NCBI RefSeq assembly: GCF_013364155.1
Contig: NZ_CP054916.1
Location: 9,392,001-9,456,000, forward strand
Reading direction: 5' to 3'
Origin: Streptomyces sp. NA02950
GTDB lineage: Bacteria; Actinomycetota; Actinomycetes; Streptomycetales; Streptomycetaceae
DNA: 64,000 nucleotides
A program made the translations under genes and the position numbers. Positions 58,104 to 64,000 of the stretch are shown here, in pieces. Each line of letters begins with the position of its first letter. Position 1 is the stretch's first letter. A model generated the notes under the pieces. It was given only the letters and a program-made list of their open reading frames with translations, made no database searches and was not told the origin of the DNA.

Positions 58104-58765
58104 ACGCGTTGGGCGCGCCGCCGGTGGCCACCGTTCCCTCACCACCTACAGCGCCTGGGGCCTGCCCACCGGTCTGTCCATCAACAGCTCCACCGGCCTG
58201 ATCTCCGGTACGGCCTCCACCGCGGGCACCTACCAGGTCACGGTCACCGCGAAGGACTCCGCCGGCGCCTCCGGATCGACGTCCGTCACCTGGACCGTCG
58301 GCTCCGGCTGCGGTGGCTGCACCTCCTCCCAGCTGCTGGCCAATCCAGGCTTCGAGTCGGGCAGCACCGGCTGGAGCGCGAGCAGCGGCGTCATCACCAA
58401 CGACACCAGTGAGGCCGCCCACAGTGGCTCGTACTACGCCTGGCTCGACGGCTACGGCTCCTCGCACACCGACACCCTGTCCCCGTCGGTGACGATCCCG
58501 GCCGGCTGCAAGGCCACACTCACCTTCTACCTGCACATCGACACCTCGGAGACCACCTCCAGCACCCAGTACGACAAGCTGACGGTGACCGCCGGTTCGA
58601 TCACCCTGGCGACGTACTCGAACCTCAACCACAACTTCGGGTACGCGCAAAAGACCTTCGACCTGTCCGTGCTGGCGGGCCAGACGGTCACCCTGAAGTT
58701 CAGTCGAGGACTCCTCCCTGCAGACCAGCTTCGTCGTGGACGACACCGCCCTGACGACCAGCTGA
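58104..58765 (+). pseudogene. C-terminal remnant of a secreted (protease-type) protein: He_PIG Ig-like and carbohydrate-binding-like domains
   Basis: From about 58125 the frame reads YSAWGLPTGLSINSSTGLIS and GTYQVTVTAKDSAGASG, a He_PIG-type Ig repeat, then LLANPGFESGSTGWSA and a beta-sandwich (YYAWLDGYGSSHTDTLSPSV). This arrangement is the tail of large Streptomyces secreted peptidases (S53/S8-like). Near 58700 a frameshift occurs; the correct ending EDSSLQTSFVVDDTALTTS lies in another frame, stopping at 58765. The catalytic part is missing: the relic begins immediately after the PucR stop. Confidence 0.75.
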
Positions 58766-58959
58766 CCCCTGCAGCACCTGATCCTGCACCCGACAGGCTC
58801 GGCCCGTCGTGTGCGGGATCCTTGCGTGTGGATCCCGCTCGCGCCCGTGGTGCGGCACATCTGCACCAAACGGCCGGCCGCGGCGAGTCGCACAGCCCTG
58901 ACGACGGTCAACTCCGGCTTCACCAGCGTGCGTTCACGGCTGCATGCCTCGCGCGGCGG
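58766..58959. other. Gene-free gap
   Basis: I see nothing supportable here between the protease tail and the 2Fe-2S protein relic. Confidence 0.4.
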
Positions 58960-59300
58960 CCGGATGAGCTGGGGCGCGCAAGAGCGGCGGGTGGTTCGGC
59001 GAGGCCGAACCCGCCCGTCTGCGCCCAGTGCAGCAGGTCGTCAGTGCGGTCGTCGCCCACGGCGAAGCCGACTCAGACCGCACGGCCGCCGACCCGACGG
59101 CCGGCACCGGAGGGCTGGACGACGGTGACGTTGGCCTGGCTGCAGGAGCCGAGGCAGTCCGTCGTACGCCCTGGAAGGTGCTCGGCCGCGCCGGCGCGCA
59201 GCCGGTCCAGTTGCCAGGCGTGGTCGGTGTCGAGGTGCTTGCGCGGGTTGCCGCAGTGGCAGCCTCGGCACTCGGCGAGGGGGGTGAGATCGAGAGGAGC
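58960..59300 (-). pseudogene. (2Fe-2S) thioredoxin-like ferredoxin protein, broken
   Basis: On the - strand from about 59300: CRGCHCGNPRKHLDTDH, WQLDRLRAGAAEH, then TTDCLGSCSQANVTVVQPS, the cluster-ligand pattern and layout of actinobacterial small (2Fe-2S) ferredoxin-domain proteins. After GGRAV a TGA (59073-59075) stands where TGG (Trp) is expected; beyond it the frame continues VGFAVGDDRTDDLLHWAQTG and LAEPPAAL. The N-terminus is missing, cut by IS110 debris. So it has a nonsense mutation and a 5' truncation. Confidence 0.65.
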
Positions 59301-59319
59301 AGCATCGCCCCTCCGATCA

Positions 59320-60304
59320 GATTCCACGTCACTGATAGGCACATCCTCTCCCGCAAGAAGTCCGACCGCCAGGACGCGGTCGTCCTGGCGAACATCCTGC
59401 GGACCGATGCCGAACTCCACCGCCCACTGCCAGGCGACTCCGACCTGGTCAGAGCAATCGCCGTGCTCGCGCGGGCCCAGCAGGACGCGGTCGGGACCGC
59501 ACCCGCGCCCACAACCGGCTCCGATCACACCTGCGTGAGTACTACCCCGCGATCCTCGAGGCGTTCGCAGGCAAACGCGAGCGGCTGCTGTCCCGGGAAG
59601 CCCGCGCGATCCTGGCGGTCGCGCCCACCCCGGCCGAGGCGGGCCGGCTGTCCCGCAGCCGCCTCAAGGCCGCCGTCATAAGGGCCGGCCGTCAGCGCCG
59701 CGTCGAGGCGGAGACCGACCGGCTCCTGGAGGTGTTCCGCCGGACCTGGCCCCGCCAGCCGCCTCTTGTTGAGAAGGCCATGGGACGGCAGACGCTCGCC
59801 CTCCTCGCCCAGCTGGACGCGGCCTGCCGGGCATGCGACGACCTCGCACACGACACTGAGGACCTGTTCCTGCAGCACCCCGACGCGGAGATCATCACGA
59901 GCTTCCCCGGCCTGGCCACGCTCACCGGGGCCCGCATACTCGCCGAGATCGGCGACGACCGAACCCGGTTCGGCCAGGCTCGAGGCCTGAAGGCCTATGC
60001 CGGAAGCGCCCCGGTCACTCGTGAATCCGGCAAGAGCCGCCGGGTCACCCACCGCCGGATCAAGAACAGTCGCCTGGCCGCGACCGGGCGGCACTGGGCA
60101 TTTGCCGCGCTGACCGCCTCCCCCGGGGCCCACGCCCACTACAACCGCCGACGCAACAACGGCGACCGCTACCACGCGGCCCTCCGCCATCTGTTCAACA
60201 GCATGCTCGGACAGCTCCACCACTGCCTGGCCAGCCGCCAGAACTTCGACGAAGCGATCGCCTTCAGCCGGCCTGAACCTTCCCCACTCGCAACAGCTGC
60301 TTGA
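59320..60304 (+). pseudogene. IS110-family transposase, N-truncated and frameshifted
   Basis: The first frame has DRHILSRKKSDRQDAVVLAN and HRPLPGDSDLVRAIAVLARAQQDAV, typical of the IS110 RuvC-like half; the N-terminal DEDD residues are absent. Around 59492 a base is missing (TGGGAC expected, GGGAC present) and the next frame carries RTRAHNRLRSHLREYYPAIL and the transposase_20 half: ITSFPGLATLTGARILAEIG, GLKAYAGSAPVTRESGKS and HWAFAALTASPGAHAHYNRR, ending at 60304. Non-functional. Confidence 0.8.
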
Positions 60305-60439
60305 CCCGATGGCTGCAGGGGGTGTCTTGTCCCCGCAGGGTGGTCCGGGCGCGTCCGCGGATGTCCACCGGCCGGTCGCGGGGCGCGGACGCGGTCCAGG
60401 ACTGGGATCGGTTGAGGAGCGTCCACCTCACTGTCCCTG

Positions 60440-60760
60440 TGTGATCAGAATCCAGCGATCGGCAGCCGCCGTCACTCGCCAGGTGGATCTTCGTTGTGAG
60501 TCCGCCCGGTGAACGGCCGATCGCCTCATCGTCCCGATGCCAGGCAGCAGAACGGTGTCGGCTCGGTATCCGTGCCGGCCGTCGCCGGGCTCCGGCAGCG
60601 TGCTGGTGAGCTCGCCGACACGGTGGAGTCCACGCTCACCGTCGGTCAGTCGATGCGGGCCTCCGCGTCAGCGTCGGCCTGGAAGGTCCGCTGAATTCTG
60701 TCCCACATCCCATCTGCTGAGCACCTGCGATGCCGGTCGTGCGCCGTCTTCCGTTTCCCG
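60440..60760 (-). pseudogene. IS5-family transposase remnant
   Basis: On the - strand near 60445-60545: RDDEAIGRSPGGLTTKIHLA then SDGGCRSL, the conserved run after the first Asp of IS5-type transposases. Upstream in a related frame lies DADAEARIDRLTVSVDSTV, which matches the preceding catalytic Asp region. The frames are shifted relative to each other and the C-terminal half is gone. This differs from the intact IS5 copy at 50805-51662. Confidence 0.65.
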
Positions 60761-61599
60761 GACCGTGTCGGTACTCGACCCCCGTGTATGTGCATGTTGG
60801 CCATGGGCTGGTGTTGCCAGGAAAGGGCCCGGACCCGCGCGATTAGCGGAGCACGAACGCTTAAACACCAGAGTCCGGGCGCTCAGGCGCCGGACCCTGG
60901 CCCCTACTTCAGGGTTGACTAACGTTCAGGACTCAGAGCTCGTAACAGGGTCACGAGGTGGCCCGCGTGGCGCGCCTGGGCAACTAAAGCGTGTCCGGAG
61001 TCCCGCCAGGCCCTCGCATCCGAGGTCGCGCAGGAGTCCGAGTGACCCGCTGGCTTCCGCTCCGCATCAGCCGTCCAGGACCTTCACCGTGAACACCTCC
61101 AGCGGCTGCATGTCAACTCCGTGTGCCGCCAGCCGACTTGTAGGGTGGCGCTTGCGCGCGCTTCTAGGGTGCTGAGGTATGGGGATGATCATATGGCTGG
61201 ATGAGCCGCAGCGGGGCCGTCGGGTTCTTCGGGCGATACGCGTAGGCGGCGGGCGAACAGGAGGTGGACGGAACCACGCCGATCCGCGCGGTGGTCGCGG
61301 TCGCGCCCGCCTACGAGGACGTCGTGTCCTGGCGCGGACCCACACGCCGCCCAAAGTCGTGGCCATCCCGTCCGTGCCCAGAATGCCTATGCTCATAGGG
61401 GTTTCCGCCTCCGGATCCGTGGTGAAGAGGACAGGACAGCGACTTGCCGCTGGTCACCGTGTGGTGTGCATCGGATCGGGCAGGATCTGGATACGTATAT
61501 GGAACACGCTCGGTGCCGGTGGCACGATGCGGCTTCCGGAGCTGATGGGTGCGTGGAGGACGCGCTACGTGGACAACATGCTGGCCGCGCGGGGGCGGT
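60761..61599. other. Gene-free stretch with relics
   Basis: No gene can be supported. There is a hairpin-like dyad at about 60863-60883 (TCCGGGCGC / GCGCCGGA). A short - strand frame ending at 61067 (MQPLEVFTVKVLDG) looks like the very C-terminus of a lost enzyme. The rest reads as decayed DNA. Confidence 0.35.
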
Positions 61600-63387
61600 T
61601 CACTGGACGTCGATGTTCTTCTGGTCGGCCGCGAATGAGACGACCCACGACAGCGCCGAGTTCCAGTTGATGGCGACCTCGTTGGTCGACCACGACTGGA
61701 TGTCGTCGATGTAGCAGAACTGCGGCGCTGGCTTCCGGGGTGGATCGACCGTGCGGTCGATCAGCAACCTGCTCGCCTTCGGATCTTCCAGACCGACGTT
61801 CGGGCCGCCGGCGATCGAACCGGCCGGCGGCTCCGGCAGTGCCGGATCGATCGCGTGACCGTAGAGGCGGCTGTGCTGGTTGTGGGAGTTGTGTCGGCCG
61901 TGGCCGGTCACATAGGACTCGTTGAGGGCGTTGCGGCCGAGGATGTAGTCCAGTCCTTCCAGCACCCCGTCGCGGTAGCGCCGGTTGCCGGTCAAGTCGA
62001 AGGCGGTCGCGATGACGGCGAGCTTGTTGAGGACCACACTGTTGGAGCCCCAGCCATACTCGTGGTCCGCAAGCGGCATCCCGTACGCCTGGCCTTGTGC
62101 CGTCTGGAGGTACCGGTCGGCGGCGGCCACCACCGAGGCACGGGCGGCGTTCCGGTCGCCGTCCGGCAGCGGGCTGGGCACGGTCGCCAGGTCGAGCCGG
62201 CCGAGCGCGGCGACCTGCTGCCAGCCGAACCCTGAGGGCGGGAACGGGTCAGCGGTCGCATACGGCGAGGCCCGCGGTTCGTCCAGAAACGCCTGCTCGC
62301 CGGTGGTGATGAACAGCTCAGCGGCTGCCCAGTAGAACTCGTCGGTGACGTCGCGGTCGTCGTACGGGCCACCGCCGGTCGTGTCGTCCTTGCTGGCGTA
62401 GACCTCCCGGTGGGCCTGCGCGGCGGTACGGGCGGCGGTCAGGCAGCGCTGGGCGAAGCCGGGATCGAAGGGCACGTACAGCCGGGCGCCCTGTGCGGCG
62501 GCCGCGGCCAGGTTGAGCGTCGCCGCCGTGGACGGCGGGTGCAGATGACGCGGCTGCGGATCCTGGTCCGGAGCCATCGGCAGTCCGGTCCAGCTGTCGT
62601 CGTGCACTTTGTGGTGCGCCATTCCCGCGAGGGGCTGACCTGCGGGTACCTGCATGCGCAGCAGGAACTCCAGCTCCCAGCGCGCCTCGTCGAGGATGTC
62701 CGGAACGCCGTTGCCGTGCTCGGGAACGCGCAGGTCGCCGTCGCCCGGCGGACCCTGGCGCCTGCGGGGCGCGGTCAGCGTCCGCTCGTACAGGCTGAGG
62801 AGTTGGTAGGTGGCGATGCCGCCGTTGACCACGTACTTGCCCTCGTCCCCGGCGTCGTACCAGCCGCCGCTCACGTCCAGCTGATAATCGCCGGCACCCG
62901 GCTGGCAGGGCACGCTGGTGTCGCCCTGGTTGGGGGCGACTCCGATGTGTCCGGCCGGACGTGCGTATCCGGGCGCCAGCGCGTCGGTGATGGGGATGCC
63001 ACTGCGCTGGAGGTAGAAGAAGTGCAGGGCGTCGGAGCGCAGCTGGTCATAGACGGTGGGGGAGATGTCGAACGGGTAGCTGGTCTGCCCGTCGACGATC
63101 AGCGTGTATCCGGTGCCGGCCTGCGTCACCGCGCTGAAGTCCAGCGTGTGCACCTGCTGCCCGGAGGATGTGTCCAGCCCGGCGGCCGGCGTTGTGGTGC
63201 CGGAGGTGACGGTGACGCCGGCGCTGTTGTTCACCTGCCAGGGGATCGATCCGGGCGCGTCGGTCACGACCGTCGCGTGTTTCGGTCCGAACGGCAGATA
63301 ACCGACCTGGTTGACCCGCACCGGCGGGCCGGTGTCCGGTACGTAGGGGGGCACCGGATCGCCGCCTGTGAGGGACACGCCGCCCAC
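61600..63387 (-). CDS. Glycoside hydrolase family 9 (endoglucanase), probably truncated at both ends
   Basis: About 595 residues. N-terminal CelD_N Ig-like domain ([19 protein letters not shown] to [13 protein letters not shown]), then the GH9 (alpha/alpha)6 domain with the catalytic Asp pair in [31 protein letters not shown], and the acid Glu in [13 protein letters not shown]. The catalytic residues are present. No signal peptide precedes the Ig domain: the GTG at 63387 has no ribosome site, and DNA just upstream belongs to an unrelated + strand gene. The product also ends right after the catalytic domain, where Streptomyces homologues usually continue to a linker and CBM. It is likely a non-exported relic with an intact core. 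Confidence 0.8.
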   Translation of the reverse strand: MGGVSLTGGDPVPPYVPDTGPPVRVNQVGYLPFGPKHATVVTDAPGSIPWQVNNSAGVTVTSGTTTPAAGLDTSSGQQVHTLDFSAVTQAGTGYTLIVDGQTSYPFDISPTVYDQLRSDALHFFYLQRSGIPITDALAPGYARPAGHIGVAPNQGDTSVPCQPGAGDYQLDVSGGWYDAGDEGKYVVNGGIATYQLLSLYERTLTAPRRRQGPPGDGDLRVPEHGNGVPDILDEARWELEFLLRMQVPAGQPLAGMAHHKVHDDSWTGLPMAPDQDPQPRHLHPPSTAATLNLAAAAAQGARLYVPFDPGFAQRCLTAARTAAQAHREVYASKDDTTGGGPYDDRDVTDEFYWAAAELFITTGEQAFLDEPRASPYATADPFPPSGFGWQQVAALGRLDLATVPSPLPDGDRNAARASVVAAADRYLQTAQGQAYGMPLADHEYGWGSNSVVLNKLAVIATAFDLTGNRRYRDGVLEGLDYILGRNALNESYVTGHGRHNSHNQHSRLYGHAIDPALPEPPAGSIAGGPNVGLEDPKASRLLIDRTVDPPRKPAPQFCYIDDIQSWSTNEVAINWNSALSWVVSFAADQKNIDVQ

Positions 63388-63429
63388 GCAGAACACCCAG
63401 GCCGCCCTCCGGAAGAATCCTGTGAACGC

Positions 63430-64000
63430 ATGGACTACGTGCTGGAAAACCCTGCCAATGTCGACGCTGTGGCTGTTGCAGGTATCCGTGAAAGACTCCG
63501 TCAGCTTGATGCGGCCTATGATCAATCACCCTCAACTGCACTTCTTGGGACAACGGGGCAACTCCATGGACAGGTTGCATATCTGAGAGAGCGCGCGAGG
63601 AGTTTTCCCGCCAGGCGATCCCTTTACGAAGTTGAGGATGAATCAGCGATCTTCATGGGGCAACTCGTTTGGGATGTGAGCCAACGGCGAGACACTGCTG
63701 GGCCGATGGCCTACTTCGACGAAGCTGTTCATGCGGCACGCAACTCGCGAGACCTATGCGCTGAATCCTACGCAATTCTCCGGAAGGGATACGTGGCCCT
63801 ATATGGAGAGAAGGATCCTGGAAAAGGCCTGGCCTTGCTCAGGAATCGGCCACTGTGGCAAGAGGCTGCAGCCCCTCTCTGTCTGGCCTGGCCCTCCTGC
63901 ATGTCGCGGAAGGGTGTGCCATGATGCGAGACCTCGCTCGCTGCCAAGCCGCCTTGAAAAATGCGGAGCAGCAGTTTCGTCGCATCGACGCAGATGACAT
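63430..64000 (+). pseudogene. XRE-type regulator with TPR-like C-terminal region, truncated and frameshifted
   Basis: From 63430 the frame reads [60 protein letters not shown] and ESYAILRKGYVALYGEKDPG, the effector part of a large Streptomyces helix-turn-helix/TPR family. The N-terminal HTH is missing. Near 63825 the frame shifts (LAQESATVARGCSPSLSG and LALLHVAEGCAMMRDLARCQ continue in the next frame) and it runs off the window. Its 5' break lies within 50 bp of the 5' break of the GH9 gene on the other strand. Confidence 0.75.

Noticed and set aside
63400..63525. N-terminal extension of the GH9 frame on the - strand
   Set aside because: It is antisense to the truncated XRE/TPR regulator and contains no signal peptide.

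Overview
The window is very GC-rich actinobacterial DNA and reads as Streptomyces or a close relative. Evidence: G/C-ending codons, GTG starts, ATGA/GTGA start-stop overlaps, PucR and NarL/LuxR regulators, DUF4394, DUF5990 and GH9 secreted or accessory proteins, and IS1380, IS5, IS110, IS3 and IS605-type elements. It has the look of an accessory-rich chromosome arm: two natural-product gene clusters side by side, bounded on the right by insertion sequences and a field of broken genes. No tRNA, rRNA or CRISPR array was seen.

Region 1 (1-11347, all +, tightly coupled) is one end of a cluster of the bleomycin/tallysomycin/zorbamycin type. It holds a GT9 heptosyltransferase-like glycosyltransferase (cut by the window start), a carbamoyltransferase and an RfaE/HldE-type sugar-nucleotide synthase, which match the BlmE/BlmD/BlmC trio. 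There are two Asp/Asn beta-hydroxylase-type oxygenases, an ABC exporter, an ankyrin protein, a DUF5990 protein and a condensation-type protein. It ends with a two-domain bleomycin N-acetyltransferase (BlmB/BAT) homologue as the self-resistance gene. The synthetases should lie to the left.

Region 2 (11372-18540) holds an endonuclease/exonuclease/phosphatase-family protein, an IS3 remnant, an FkbM methyltransferase, and a dTDP-sugar operon (rmlC-rmlA-rmlB, no rmlD seen) into which an IS605-type TnpB element has inserted.

Region 3 (18772-49052) is a hybrid PKS/NRPS lipopeptide cluster: a free-standing A-T protein; a KS-AT-ACP-aminotransferase-C megasynthase of iturin/mycosubtilin logic; a KASIII-ACP-KASII trio; a free-standing C domain; a C-A-T-C-A-T-TE NRPS (Thr-like then Ser codes); a type II thioesterase; a DUF885 metallopeptidase-like protein; a second KS-AT-C megasynthase with no ACP or aminotransferase; a fatty acyl-AMP ligase-ACP with a 1-base frameshift; and a LuxR-type regulator. 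Inferred scheme: a fatty acyl starter is extended by one ketide unit, the beta-keto group is transaminated, and the beta-amino acyl chain is passed to X, Thr and Ser and released by the TE. The product is not one I can name.

Region 4 (49063-64000): an IS1380-family and an IS427-type IS5-family element, both with target duplications, close the cluster. Beyond them lie a two-component system, a small secreted protein, a DUF4394 protein, a PucR regulator and many decayed genes (immunity-like protein, secreted protease tail, 2Fe-2S protein, IS110 and IS5 transposases, and a GH9 cellulase head-to-head with a truncated XRE/TPR regulator).
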